Shown: positions 10,048 to 20,259, counted from the first letter of the stretch. The stretch is DNA of 64,000 nt from Leishmania mexicana MHOM/GT/2001/U1103 (GCF_000234665.1 NC_018319.1:434001-498000); one strand, 5' to 3'. The notes: generated by a model not told the origin, from the sequence alone. Made by a program: numbers and translations.

Positions 10048-10383
10048 TTAGTCGAACAGACCGAAGCCCATGTCGTCGTCGGCCTCCTCCTCGGGCTCGT
10101 CCTTCTTCGCGGCGGCGGCAGTCGGGGCCGCATCACCCGCAGCGGAAGCAGTTGCGCCAGCGGCGGCACCAGAGCTGGCCGCCGGCATCGCGCTCATCTT
10201 CGCGGCACCCTCCGCGATCAGGGTGGCCACGTCGCGTCCCGTAACGCTCTCCATCACAAAGGCGAGGGTGGCCTGGTCGACGTCGATGTGGACGGCCTTG
10301 CAGATGGCCTCCACGTCCGCCTGAGACGGGGACGCCTTGCTCAGGGAGGCCAGAGCGTACGCGGCGAGGTACTTGGTGGACAT
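10048..10383 (-). CDS. 60S acidic ribosomal protein P2 (copy 2)
   Basis: The protein is 111 residues and identical to that encoded at 8746-9081: ribosomal stalk P2 with a helical N-terminus, an Ala-rich hinge and the acidic GFGLFD tail. The ATG is at 10383-10381. Because the 5' leader is also identical, the two genes should be trans-spliced alike. They differ in 3' UTR, the main place where mRNA stability and translation are set in these organisms. Identity through coding and leader sequence points to recent duplication or ongoing gene conversion. Confidence 0.97.
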   Translation of the reverse strand: MSTKYLAAYALASLSKASPSQADVEAICKAVHIDVDQATLAFVMESVTGRDVATLIAEGAAKMSAMPAASSGAAAGATASAAGDAAPTAAAAKKDEPEEEADDDMGFGLFD

Positions 10384-11300
10384 GGTGGAGCGAGGATACG
10401 AGGACTGCGTAGAACGAAACGGAAAGCTTTCGCCGACGTCGACACCCGAGTAGCGGTGGGTGGTGTGGCGTATAGATGCAGATATATGTGTGTGGGTTGC
10501 GTGCGTGCGTGCGGTGCCAGGGGGTGGATGGGTGACGGTGGTGGGTGGTGGGTGCAGATACATGTGCCGCGGGAGAAGTGAGAGATGACGCGGTATGGGA
10601 TGGGGTGGTCGGCGCCTTAAAAGAGAGCGCGCGCGAACCACTTTAGTGATGTGCATGCGGCGTGGATCATCGACTACGTTCACCGCCCCCCCCCTCCCCC
10701 AACACCGGAAGCATCAACATCCGACGCATGGCGGGCGAGGAGGGGGAGGGACGGAGGGGTGGCGTCGACCGTGGCGAGGTGACATGGCGGATCGCCTTGT
10801 GCAGCGGAGCTTCGCTCGCGCCTTACTTAATTCGGTGCCTTCTGTCTTCTCACGTGGTTGTTTTATTATCGGTGTGCATGACAGCAACAACAACGGCAGC
10901 AGCGGCAGCGGCAACGCCCTCATCACGGCCGCCATCATCACCGTTGACGAGAGGGTAAGAGGCAGAGAGGTGAGTGGCACTGCGCTTTCCATCAATAGCC
11001 CTGCTCGCAGAGTCGGCCGACGACGACGACGACGGTCCGGTCGGCGGGAAGAACACAGACACATGCGCAACGGGAAAGGACGGAGCGCGCACCCGACATG
11101 CAGACTGCCAACGAGCAACCGCCGCAGCAGAACAACAACAGGAGCCCAACGGAAGCGGTAACGCGAATATACATTGGGGTGCAGAAAATGCAAGGCGTGC
11201 CCACCACCAGGGTCGGATGTGACGACCATCCCCGTCATCCGGAGGGGGGAGGGGGAGGGGGGTCTCGGGTGCCCTCCTCCCTATGCGCACTTCAGCTGTG
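10384..11300. other. Spacer between the 5-phosphatase and P2 copy 2
   Basis: This is the P2 leader block followed by the 3' UTR of the 5-phosphatase gene. It holds a C-rich run near 10686-10700, CAA/GCA-rich patches and a G-rich run at about 11241-11262. No gene was seen. Confidence 0.55.
10405..10406 (-). promoter_or_regulatory. Predicted spliced-leader acceptor AG, P2 copy 2
   Basis: The context is the same as at 9103-9104: a pyrimidine tract followed by the first AG, 22 nt before the start codon. Confidence 0.45.
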
Positions 11301-13679
11301 CTAGTCCACTCCGGCCAACATACTTGGTGGGGTGCTGAGAAAGTACGCTACGAGTGCTATGGCGTCGTCGCTCTCCTGCTGTAGTTGCTGCCGCACCTGC
11401 TGGTCAACGCCGCCGCCCTGCTGTAGCCGAGCCGGAATGGCCCCCTGCGCATTGGTGGGACGGACAATCAACACGGCGCTAAAGATGTGCGCCAAGAAGT
11501 TCGCGTCGAGTTCGTTGTCGCAGCTGTGCACCGGCCTGAGGAGGTAGTTCAGCAAGGACATGACATACATCCACACGTTCGCGTGCATCGTTGGCAGCTG
11601 GCGCAGGAACTGCAGCGGGGCCTTGCCCTTGGCGCGTCCCGCGGCGAGGGCGGTGGCGTACTGCGCATAGGGCACCACCGGCTCGAGCAGGTTCTTGAGA
11701 AAAGCCAGAAGACACTCCGCAGCGCAATGCACGTCTATGTCTGATGGCAGAGGCGCGTTCTTCGTGTCCAGCAGTTCCATGATGCGACAGCACACCTCCT
11801 TGTCCGTGGAGCGGGTGAAGAGACCGCCCTCACGTGGGTGCTGCGCGATGACGTGGGCGAGATACCACAGCTCCTTCGGCACATGCGGCCGCACCTGGCG
11901 CACCACCTCCTCAAAGTCCGCCTTCTGTGCGTACGCCTCCACGCACGGCTTGTCCTGCAGGAGGGCAATGCTGTCCAGCCCGTTGCCAAAGACGCTCGGG
12001 CTCAGCACACATTGGCACTCCACCGCCTGCACTGGGCCGTTGCGGCAGCAGAAGAGCAGTACAGAGGTGAGGCTGACACATCCGCGGCCCTGGTACGGAC
12101 GCCAGGCGGCCAGCCACGTCATGCAGTGTGGGTCAATGGCCGTCTCGATAAGGACATCCTGCGACTCGCCTGGAAGGATGGCAAGCTTAAGCGGGGTGAC
12201 GCGCAGCCAGGTGCCCTCCGAATAGTCCCCCTCGCGCTGCCGCACCACCCGCACAACAGCGACGCAGTCGCCCTTGTTATGCACAGTGACCGTCTCCTGC
12301 GTCCCGCAGTGGTGGAAGCTCTGGGCCTGAAAGTTCACCTTCGACGTGCTCAGCGATATCTTCGCACTCGACGCCTGCGCCAAGCCGATGGCGGCGACTT
12401 TTTCCCGCAGCGACGATATCACCTGCGCCTTTTGCGCCGGCACCTCCACACTCACCGGGATCCGGGCGAGCGCCTGCACAGGCTTGTGGTCGCTGCTGCG
12501 CACCTCCATGAGGGCGGAGAGGCGGTCCAGTCGAATGCGGGACTCCATCGACTTGCGACGCGACCACACGCATATCCGGTCCGTATAGCTAGGAACGCGG
12601 CGCTTCTCGCTGGTATCGTAGGCGTCGGTGCCGACGTCGAAGCGGTAGGTGGGCATGTGCGTTGGTGTGAAGTTTATAAAGTTCAGCCACGGCGTGTGCG
12701 GGCTCTTCATCTCGGTTGCCAGCTCGTCGTACTGCAGTAGTTCGGTGAACCGCCCCGCGTTCGCTAGATGCACGGCGGTTTCGTACGGGAGTCGGAGGCG
12801 GTAGTTCAGGTCTCCGGCTACGATGATGATGTCGTGGTCGCGAGGGTAGAGCTCGAGAAAGGCGGACTCATCCACTGGCATGCTTGCGCTTGCGCTGGCC
12901 TGCATCTCGGCGCGACGGGCAGTGTTGAAGTCCATGCTCTTGAAGATGGTGTTGATGTCCTCGTTGCGCTTGCTCACGTTGGACTGGCCAGCTGCTAAGT
13001 GGGCCGTAATAATGCAGATGGACGTGCGGTGCAGCACAAGATGAAAGCCGACGGCGCCCTTGTTGCCCATAGAGCCCAGCGCACCGGTGGCCACCGTCGC
13101 CATGCTGGACTCCGACACGGCAGACAGCAGCGGCCGACGGATGAACACGCAGAGAAGCAGACCGACAAGCTGCCTTGGCGGAAAGGCGTAGTAAGGAGAG
13201 GCGCCTGCGCCACTCGATGAGGATGCCGCGGTGCTGTTGCTACCATCGGCGCCGATAGCCGCGTTCAGCCCCGCCACCCATGGCGCGGAAGCCTCTGTCT
13301 CCTGCTTGAAGAGCGCTGTCGCACTCATGTCCACCTCCTGCAAGCCGACCACGATCAAGTCCGTCGGCCGCGCTGGTGCGCCGTCTGCACCGCCACCGCC
13401 GCTGGTGAGGCAGGCGAGGCTGGTCAGCGGCAGCGCCGGTTTCTTGCACCCGACATTAAAGGTAGTCACGCACACGTTCAGGTCTTCCACTGTTGTGTAG
13501 TTCGCCTCGTAATAGCCGATTTCCTGCTGCACCCACGCTTCCGCGGCCGCGGCAGTATCGGCGGTGGCGGAGGCGCTCGAGTTTGGCGCGAGAAAGCCTA
13601 CGGGCGCGCGCCGGCGGAAGATGTCTGCCACAGTCTGCCACTCCGTGTTCGGGAAGGCACGCGGGAGGCCGGGGTACAT
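11301..13679 (-). CDS. OCRL/INPP5B-like inositol polyphosphate 5-phosphatase with ASH and RhoGAP-like domains
   Basis: This 792-residue protein is predicted to remove the 5-phosphate from phosphoinositides such as PI(4,5)P2 on endosomal, Golgi or ciliary membranes. The catalytic domain (about 65-405) shows the family motifs: FNVGCKKP (74-81), GLQEVD with E115, GSMGNKGAVGFHL (202-214), AGDLNYRL with D290 and N292, PSYTDRICVW with D367, and SSDHKPV with H398. An Ig-like ASH segment (about 440-560) and a RhoGAP-like domain (about 598-745) follow. This order is that of OCRL and INPP5B; there is no N-terminal PH domain. Where an active RhoGAP would place its arginine finger the sequence reads GGLFTRSTD, so GAP activity is doubtful, as for OCRL itself. 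The first ATG of the frame was used. Confidence 0.9.
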   Translation of the reverse strand: MYPGLPRAFPNTEWQTVADIFRRRAPVGFLAPNSSASATADTAAAAEAWVQQEIGYYEANYTTVEDLNVCVTTFNVGCKKPALPLTSLACLTSGGGGADGAPARPTDLIVVGLQEVDMSATALFKQETEASAPWVAGLNAAIGADGSNSTAASSSSGAGASPYYAFPPRQLVGLLLCVFIRRPLLSAVSESSMATVATGALGSMGNKGAVGFHLVLHRTSICIITAHLAAGQSNVSKRNEDINTIFKSMDFNTARRAEMQASASASMPVDESAFLELYPRDHDIIIVAGDLNYRLRLPYETAVHLANAGRFTELLQYDELATEMKSPHTPWLNFINFTPTHMPTYRFDVGTDAYDTSEKRRVPSYTDRICVWSRRKSMESRIRLDRLSALMEVRSSDHKPVQALARIPVSVEVPAQKAQVISSLREKVAAIGLAQASSAKISLSTSKVNFQAQSFHHCGTQETVTVHNKGDCVAVVRVVRQREGDYSEGTWLRVTPLKLAILPGESQDVLIETAIDPHCMTWLAAWRPYQGRGCVSLTSVLLFCCRNGPVQAVECQCVLSPSVFGNGLDSIALLQDKPCVEAYAQKADFEEVVRQVRPHVPKELWYLAHVIAQHPREGGLFTRSTDKEVCCRIMELLDTKNAPLPSDIDVHCAAECLLAFLKNLLEPVVPYAQYATALAAGRAKGKAPLQFLRQLPTMHANVWMYVMSLLNYLLRPVHSCDNELDANFLAHIFSAVLIVRPTNAQGAIPARLQQGGGVDQQVRQQLQQESDDAIALVAYFLSTPPSMLAGVD

Positions 13680-14853
13680 GGTTGTGTCGATGAAGGTTGA
13701 ACAAGGAGAGGGGGAGAGCGCAAGGAGGGAGCCAAGATGGACGTTGCTGTCCCTTCTCCCCCCGCCCCGCCCAAAAATCTCTCCGTGTCTGCACGTGGGT
13801 GTGCCCTCGCAAGTGTGTGTGTGTGTGCGTGTGTGCAGGGTGCAGCTCAGCGACAGCGAGATGTTGGAGCGAGAAGGGCTGGAGGCGGAGGGACACTGGC
13901 GCTGCGTTGCACGAATACGCAGCGACGCATCGACAGGACGTATGGCCGAGCGTACACGGGCAGGCAGATAGAGGGAAGTGGGTGGGGGAGAGAGCGCGGC
14001 GATGAGTGACGGCCCACCGTGGCCGGGCAGCGGCAGACGGAGGGGAGAGACGCGCCATCACAGTTGGGCTGCTGTCGCTGCGCACCCGTTTCCTTGTCCT
14101 GATGCCCCCCCCCCCCACTCACTCCCGCTGCTGCACCTGCGCTGCCCTCGAGGGCGGTAGGGACATCTCGAAGCGAGTACGGACATGCTCCAAATGCGCT
14201 TGCTCGATGCTGGCGCACAAGACAGGCATGAGTGACGTATGACAGGCGCACCCGCACAAGTCAAGGGGTGAACGCTGCGCGAAGTGGTCCAACGGTCATT
14301 GAGGTTGAGCTGAGGTGGCGGTGCCGCACCGCCGCCGCAGAGGCGTGCGACTGAGCACGTTATGAGAGACGGAGGGGATGAAAACAGAATGCGCAACGCA
14401 ACGCAAGAAAGCGAAGCCAACGTGCGCAGGGCCACAGAGACGTGCTGGTGGGCGAGGAAGGGGGTGGGGGCGAGACGCCGGCCACCGCCCCCCCCCCTCC
14501 ACTCACTTCGACCCCATCGACACGTCACAGACCCGTGGCGTACAAACCGTTACCACGAGAGCTGCCACCACCACCAAGCGATGATTCGACCCTATACTCC
14601 CCCCTACCTCCGACGCAACGACAGCGAGGACATGGAAGCGGTGATGGGGCGGCGGCAGAAGCGCTACACACACACAGAGGGAGAGATATATTAGCAGGCA
14701 AAGAACACGGCGAGGAGGTGGTGGGGCCCATCTTGGCATACTTGCCGGCTGCAGTGTGCGTGTAGATGCGCACAAGCGGAGGGACGCACATGTGGACCCC
14801 TCGCCCCCCCCCCCCCGGACACGCGCGGGTGCACGCAGGCCGACTGCTTTGTA
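13680..14853. other. Spacer between dnaJ and the 5-phosphatase
   Basis: This is simple-sequence-rich DNA with a (GT)n-like patch near 13815-13835, a C run at about 14105-14116 and further C runs near 14490 and 14803-14815. No gene was seen. Confidence 0.55.
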
Positions 14854-16278
14854 TCACGCCCTTGTCGAGGTAGCCTTCCTTTTCTTCTTGGCGGTGGCCG
14901 GTGCGTTTGGCTGGTACCATGCGTTGCCCTCCGCATCGACCCTGTACCAGCTCGGCGCCGGGCCGTGGTGCGGCTGCAGCGTTACCACTCGACCTGCATC
15001 TCCGCCAGTGGCGGCAGGGTCGCGCTCGCGGCTGCCGCCGAGGGCTTTCATGATGATGTCCACCTGCGCTGGTGTCAGCGAGCTTGGAAACACGACGTTG
15101 ATACAGAGGTACAGCTTGCCCTTCTTCCGATGCGCCACACCGTCAGTGGTCCCGCTGCCGTCATGGCTTGCGTCGGCCGCCGCGCCGCCCCTCTTGCGCT
15201 CCTTCAGTGGCATGCCCTCGTTGTCCACAACAAAGACGTGCTGTGAGTCGAAGAGGAAGTGCGGCACGTTACTCTCCCGCAGCGGCGTCGCCAGACGCAC
15301 GACACGGCCATCGAGCAGCTCGATGGGGATCGAGAAGGCGCCATGGAAGAGGCACCCAAGCGGCACACGACAGTTCGAAAGAAGCAGATCCGTGCTGTTC
15401 AGGCGGTGGTAGTGGGGATGAGGCAGCTGCTCCACGACAACGAGGACGTCGCCGACGGCGTCGAAGCCAGGCAGCTCGTCACCTTGGCCAACGTAGTTCA
15501 GCGCATCGCTGTCCTCCGTGCCTGGTTCAATCGTCACCTTGATCATCTTCTCTTCCACAACAACACCGCGGGGGAGGGGGTCCGGCTTGCGGGTACCGGA
15601 CAGTGGCGCACGCTGGTGCGCGTCGTAGACCGGCCCGCACCGCGCACATGGCAACTGAATGGGGAGCTTGCCGAGGCCTTCGCAACGGTCGCAGCGGCAC
15701 TGCTGGTATGCCGTGAGGCCGCCGAAGTTGAGCGCTTTCGTGACTGTCTTGTTCCCCCTGCACTGCGGACACACCGGGCGTGACCGGCCGTTCGACGTGC
15801 CGTGGCCGTGGCAGGAGGGGCAGAGACGCCGCCGACGCACCTGCAGCACTTTTACCGTCCCGCAGTAGAGCTCCTCGAGGGAGCACTGCAGCTCCACCAA
15901 GATGAACGACGGCTTCGCTGGCCGCTGCGGACGCGACGCGCCAGGGCCGCCACCGGAGGCAAATCCGAAGAAGGAAGAGAAGATGTCCATCGGGTCTATA
16001 CCCGGGCCAAAGCTGGTCCCAGGAAAGCCACCGCTGCCGCCTGCCGCGCCGCCAGGCCCGTTGCGGCCGAACGCATCGTACTGCTTGCGCCGCTCCGCAT
16101 CGCTGAGGATCTCGTAGGCCTCCGCCACCTTCTTGAACTTCTCGGCCGCCGCCGGGTCGCCACTGTTCTTGTCGGGGTGATACTGGAGCGCCTTTCTGCG
16201 GTAGGCGGAGCGGATCTGTGTCTCTGTGGCATCCGGCGAGATGCCGAGCTCGTCGTAGAGGGCCGTTTCCTTCACCAT
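14854..16278 (-). CDS. DnaJ-family (class A type, Ydj1-like) co-chaperone
   Basis: This 474-residue HSP40 should stimulate HSP70 ATPase and deliver clients. The J domain (1-70) has the HPD motif at 34-36, and a Gly/Phe-rich linker covers about 71-120. The zinc-finger region (about 153-214) has four Cys pairs; CPSCHGHG and CDRCEGLG are canonical, but CPQCRGNK and CARCGPVY lack the second glycine. Two C-terminal client-binding folds follow. The tail is Lys/Arg-rich (KKKRKATSTRA) with no CaaX box, so the protein is probably cytosolic or nuclear rather than prenylated like Ydj1. The ATG at 16278 gives the normal J-domain N-terminus. Confidence 0.94.
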   Translation of the reverse strand: MVKETALYDELGISPDATETQIRSAYRRKALQYHPDKNSGDPAAAEKFKKVAEAYEILSDAERRKQYDAFGRNGPGGAAGGSGGFPGTSFGPGIDPMDIFSSFFGFASGGGPGASRPQRPAKPSFILVELQCSLEELYCGTVKVLQVRRRRLCPSCHGHGTSNGRSRPVCPQCRGNKTVTKALNFGGLTAYQQCRCDRCEGLGKLPIQLPCARCGPVYDAHQRAPLSGTRKPDPLPRGVVVEEKMIKVTIEPGTEDSDALNYVGQGDELPGFDAVGDVLVVVEQLPHPHYHRLNSTDLLLSNCRVPLGCLFHGAFSIPIELLDGRVVRLATPLRESNVPHFLFDSQHVFVVDNEGMPLKERKRGGAAADASHDGSGTTDGVAHRKKGKLYLCINVVFPSSLTPAQVDIIMKALGGSRERDPAATGGDAGRVVTLQPHHGPAPSWYRVDAEGNAWYQPNAPATAKKKRKATSTRA

Positions 16279-17799
16279 TGCGCCGATGCGAGACAGCTAC
16301 AAGGGAGGGGGAGGCCAAGATACGAGCAGAGATCGCCCAAGAAGTTTGGGCAGAGAAAAAAAGCGAAGATGCCGGTGCGCGCGTGTGCACGTGCGCGTTT
16401 GTGTGCAGCGGAGGCCCCCCCTCCCAAGCCAGCTACTTACTTAAGACACACACACACACACGCACACACACGCACACGACCGGGGAGGGGGGATGATGAT
16501 GATTGGGGGGAGGGGGCGCTGATGAGGGAAGAGGATGAAGTTGATTGGGCGCATATATGTATGTACGTGCGTTCGAGAGGGCGGGGTGGAGACACGATGT
16601 TGGCATTGGGAGGGAGGGGGGGGGATGGCACACCGCACATGTTCACCGGGGTCAGCCTAGGTGGAGCGTCCCAATCGAACGACGCCTTGTGCGTGTGCCT
16701 GGTGAGGGAGACGGATGTGGATCGATTCACGCTCCTTGCTCTTCTCACGCTCTGTCTCTGTCTCACCGACGGACCTGTCACACGTCGATCGCCCTCTTCT
16801 GCTTGCTTCTTCTTCCGCCACCGCCTCTCCGCCCCCTCCAAGGAAAAGACACGGGCAAAGGCATGCGCACGTGGGCGGCGGCAACGTGCTGTGACAACAC
16901 CGGGCTCCGGCGTGTGCACACTTCCTCCCCCCTCCCCCCTCCGCGCCACATGGGCACCGGGTAGCCCTCCCCCCTTCGTGTGAGTGCGGGGAGTTGCAGT
17001 CGGCAGCAGTGTCGCACACCGGCGAGTGTGTGTGCCTCACCTAGGGGGCATTCGGCTCCACGAAGCCCTCCAGCCTCCAGCGCTTCACTGCCCCCAGAGG
17101 GCGAATCGTAGTGCGGCCTGCATGACATCCTTATCCGCAGAGGATGTGAGGAGTGCGAGGTCATCAGCACGGAAGGCACGGTGCAGTGCTGGTGTCTCAA
17201 TGCGGTCCACACTCAGCAAGTCCCCCACGTGACTAAGGAGAAGAGGGTCCGGGGGGGGGGGGCTGATCCGTTGCGGGACATTTTACAGACGTGCTTCAGT
17301 GTCGTGGTGGTGGTCAGCGTCAGCGCGCGGCACTCCGAAGCCCGTGCGTTTTCGCTTCGTCGCCGCTGTGCCATGTCGAGGTGTTTGCCATTGCGCCACT
17401 CGCGTAGAGCGCTCCCAGCCTCGTCCGGTCGTCATCCTCGTGTCCCACACCGGGCTGTGCGAGTTGGGGTCTCCTTCAAAAGAACATGACGACCGGGTGC
17501 GAGGTTGCTTCGTGCCCGATGGAGAAGCCTCTCCGTGCTACCAAGGCGCCCTCTTTGATGTGTCGCTGGACGAGAGGCGCATCCTTCTGGTAGGATCGTG
17601 GCCCCAACGCCGGGGCGTCCCCGCGGGGGCGGGGGAGGGGAGGGGGAAGACCGACACACCTGTGCGCCTGGTCCTGCTGCGTGCGTACGGAGCCGCAGCG
17701 ACCAACCTTTTCTTAGCGTGCTACACCCCGCATGCTGAAAACCAGGGATGCCTAATGCTATGACAGGCTTGCGGTGGGTGGTGCAAGGCACCTCTCGTG

Positions 17800-18230
17800 C
17801 AGAACGCAGAGCTGTATTGCGGGTTCGTGACGGAAGCAGGCCAACCAGCACCATGTGACGTGGTGCAGCCCACTCGAATTCTAGTGCAGATAGCACAGGC
17901 TGGGCCCACGAATTGTGCTCAACATCACCGCGACGCAGCAGAAGCAGAGTGAGGAGGTGGATGCGTACATGTGCTGCATCGTGGACAGTATTCGTAGCGC
18001 GACGATACGAGCGTCATCAGGACCGCAGGTCTCTGCGGCACAGCGCCGGCCCATACCTGGCTGCTGACACCAAGAGTCCTCAACCGTAGCCAAGGGCAGG
18101 CGACCGGCTGCTTCGCGTCCACACAAAACAGTGGGGACTGCGCCCCCAGATGTGCCAGGGCGAGATGGCCCCGCATCATCGGAGCGTGCCGAAGCGAAAC
18201 CAACGTAGAGGCAGAGCACCCCGTCACATT
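17800..18230. mobile_element. Possible degenerate SIDER-like retroposon remnant
   Basis: This is a complex, repeat-poor patch in a 3' UTR spacer. The plus strand at about 17856-17872 contains GTGACGTGGTGCAGCCC. From memory this resembles the conserved start (79-bp signature) of trypanosomatid ingi/L1Tc-derived elements. No poly(A) end or target-site duplication was identified. The call rests on context and a short resemblance only. Confidence 0.2.
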
Positions 18231-18236
18231 AGATGA

Positions 18237-18378
18237 ACACACGCCGGCACACAACAGGTGAGAGGGAGAGCGAGCGAGTCAACGGTAGAGGGAGCGATCA
18301 ACAGCAGTGCGCGGGGCACGCACACGCATACACAAGCAAGGAGAGGGGGAGAGGGAGAAGATAGGCGACACGAGATGC
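18237..18378. repeat. 142-bp direct repeat, distal copy
   Basis: It matches 18629-18770 at an offset of 392 bp with about four single-base differences. It lies in the 3' region of NT1 copy 1 and is not found beside NT1 copy 2. Confidence 0.9.
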
Positions 18379-18628
18379 CCGAGGTGTCAAGAAAGCATGA
18401 TAGAAGGCAGCAGCGAGGCACAAGATGGCCCACATTAAACTGCAGAGAAACAAATGCACGCAAAGCACCATATGATAAGCAAGGGAAGAGGACAACCAAG
18501 CCACAGACATGCCCCTGATGACGCTGCGAGCCGCTCACATACGTTCGAACCGCACCGTGTGCCCGCGTGCGTCTGCGAGCATCTCCCCACCCCCAGCGGA
18601 CGAGAGAGAGACCACCGCACGCACACAG

Positions 18629-18770
18629 ACACACGCCAGCACAGAACAGGTGAGAGGGAGCGCGAGCGAGTCAACGATAGAGGGAGCGATCAACAGCAGT
18701 GCGCGGGGCACGCACACGCATACACAAGCAAGGAGAGGGGGAGAGGGAGAAGATAGGCGACACGAGATGC
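18629..18770. repeat. 142-bp direct repeat, stop-proximal copy
   Basis: This is the partner of 18237-18378. It ends 13 bp from the NT1 copy 1 stop codon, so it forms almost the first 140 nt of that 3' UTR. It is rich in GA on the plus strand, hence CT-rich in the transcript. Confidence 0.9.
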
Positions 18771-18783
18771 GCTCCTCTGAGCA

Positions 18784-20259
18784 TCAGTGACGCTCGCGGA
18801 TGGTCTGCGTCATGATGCTGAGAACGGTGCCGATCGTGGCGCCGACGAGGATGGAGATGCCCATCAGAGTGCCGGCAACGAAGCGCTTGCCGTCGTTGTC
18901 GATGCCCTTCGACTGCGGGCCAAGCACCAGCGCCATCGAGCCCACGTAGCCGTTCGAGAAGCCGAAGATGACCTCCATCACGTAGCCGTACTCCTCGCTC
19001 GGGATGTAGTGGTACGAGTGCAGCAGCAGCAGCGGCACAAAGATAACGCGCGCAAAGGACGCCGCTACGATGATCCAGCGCTGCTTGTACGTCTTCGGCC
19101 ACATGAACTTCAACGACGGCGAGAAGCGGCCCAGCACATCGAACACGTTGAAGATAAATACGGCGATCGTCGAGAACCACTTCGAGTCCGGGAACATGCC
19201 GACAGCGATGGCGGGGAAGAGGAACAGCGTGATGAGGAAATCAAAGGCGCATGCGATGAACATCCATTTGATACAGCGCAGTGTGCTGAAGATGGAGGTG
19301 GCCACGAGAATCTCGTTACTCGTCGGGCCCTCCACCTCCTGCGGCCACGAGGCCTCTTCCGCCGCATCTGGGCTCTCCGACTTGGCGGTGACCATCTGTA
19401 CCTCACCCAAGGCCGGTACCACCTTGCCCGAGGAAGAGTTGCGACCCTCCTTGCCATGGACCGGGCGCTCGTCGGGGTTGCAGAGCACCTCCGGCGATAG
19501 CTTGCCGGCGTCCACCTTGCTCTTCACAGCACCGAGGTCACCGAAGTAGTTCTGGGCGAAGCTGTTGAAGCGGAGCAGGCCCAGCGCAATGAAGGTCATG
19601 ATCTGGATACCCACGTCCAGGCCGTAGTAGATCTTCGACTGCTTCTTCACGCCTTCGTAGGAGTCGGGCAGCGCAGCCTTCACGCTGATCTGCAGCAGCG
19701 ACGTCAGCACACCAGACATGCCGACGCCACCCATCATGGTGGACGTGAAGCTCGAGGGGAAGGCACCAAACATGCCGTACGTCGTGGACTCGAAGATGCT
19801 CTTGCCAAAGCCACCAATGAAGCTGGCGCAGCAGATCGTCGCCACGGCACCGGCCTCGTTCGTGCCGCGCGCAGGCACCACCATAAGCACGATGATCTCG
19901 ACGATCAGGATGATCAGGCCGCCAAACAGACGCGCCTTTATCGGGATGCGGCGGAACCAGCTGAGCAGCGTCAGCGGCTCCATGATCAGGCTTACAAGGA
20001 TACCGATGAGGTTGTAGTAGGTCATGACGTTGTTCCAGAAGTTTGTTTGCAGCGGAACCGCATCGGGGTCCTGCATGGCGTAGCGGTAGTACGTCATAAT
20101 GTATGCAGGCGCGGAAAAGACGGCATTGATGGGCATCATCATGGACACGCCGCACATGAACGCGACGACGTACACGTAGAACTCGCTTGCAGACATTTCG
20201 TACCACTTGCGGCTCTCGCCCTGCTCCTGGGGATCTTGACGGTCGGGCGCGGTGTCCAT
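18784..20259 (-). CDS. NT1: Purine nucleoside transporter NT1, distal copy (equilibrative nucleoside transporter family)
   Basis: This 491-residue plasma-membrane ENT transporter is of the Leishmania NT1 type, which takes up adenosine and pyrimidine nucleosides; these parasites cannot make purines. Eleven hydrophobic segments are expected. The hydrophilic loop at about 240-315 separates the N- and C-terminal halves. Residues reported from work on the L. donovani protein fall at the same numbers: K153, G183 and C337. The ATG at 20259-20257 was chosen because it matches the second copy; the frame remains open upstream but the duplication ends there. Relative to copy 2 it differs at residues 12, 88-89, 107, 144-146, 192, 220, 350, 474 and 489-491. 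Confidence 0.96.
   Translation of the reverse strand: MDTAPDRQDPQEQGESRKWYEMSASEFYVYVVAFMCGVSMMMPINAVFSAPAYIMTYYRYAMQDPDAVPLQTNFWNNVMTYYNLIGILVSLIMEPLTLLSWFRRIPIKARLFGGLIILIVEIIVLMVVPARGTNEAGAVATICCASFIGGFGKSIFESTTYGMFGAFPSSFTSTMMGGVGMSGVLTSLLQISVKAALPDSYEGVKKQSKIYYGLDVGIQIMTFIALGLLRFNSFAQNYFGDLGAVKSKVDAGKLSPEVLCNPDERPVHGKEGRNSSSGKVVPALGEVQMVTAKSESPDAAEEASWPQEVEGPTSNEILVATSIFSTLRCIKWMFIACAFDFLITLFLFPAIAVGMFPDSKWFSTIAVFIFNVFDVLGRFSPSLKFMWPKTYKQRWIIVAASFARVIFVPLLLLHSYHYIPSEEYGYVMEVIFGFSNGYVGSMALVLGPQSKGIDNDGKRFVAGTLMGISILVGATIGTVLSIMTQTIRERH

Larger units (their letters stand above)
10034..10509 (-). repeat. Tandem duplication unit carrying P2 (copy 2)
   Basis: This is the partner of the block at 8732-9207. 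Identity ends inside a GTGCGTGCG run at about 10509 on one side and 14 bp past the stop codon on the other. Confidence 0.9.
16279..18783. other. Long spacer, mostly NT1 copy 1 3' region
   Basis: No gene was recognised. It holds short CA and G runs near 16448-16510 and a G run at about 17251-17262. A stretch at about 17040-18230 is of higher sequence complexity than the usual spacer and may be old retroposon DNA. Two copies of a 142-bp repeat lie at the NT1 end. The open frames here resemble no family and are not conserved-looking. Confidence 0.5.

Noticed and set aside
18531..18560. TTCGAACC motif suggesting a tRNA T arm
   Set aside because: No acceptor stem, D arm or anticodon arm could be paired around it.
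18237..18770. Repeat pair considered as a CRISPR array
   Set aside because: There are only two long copies, in a eukaryotic 3' UTR, with no short regular repeats or spacers.
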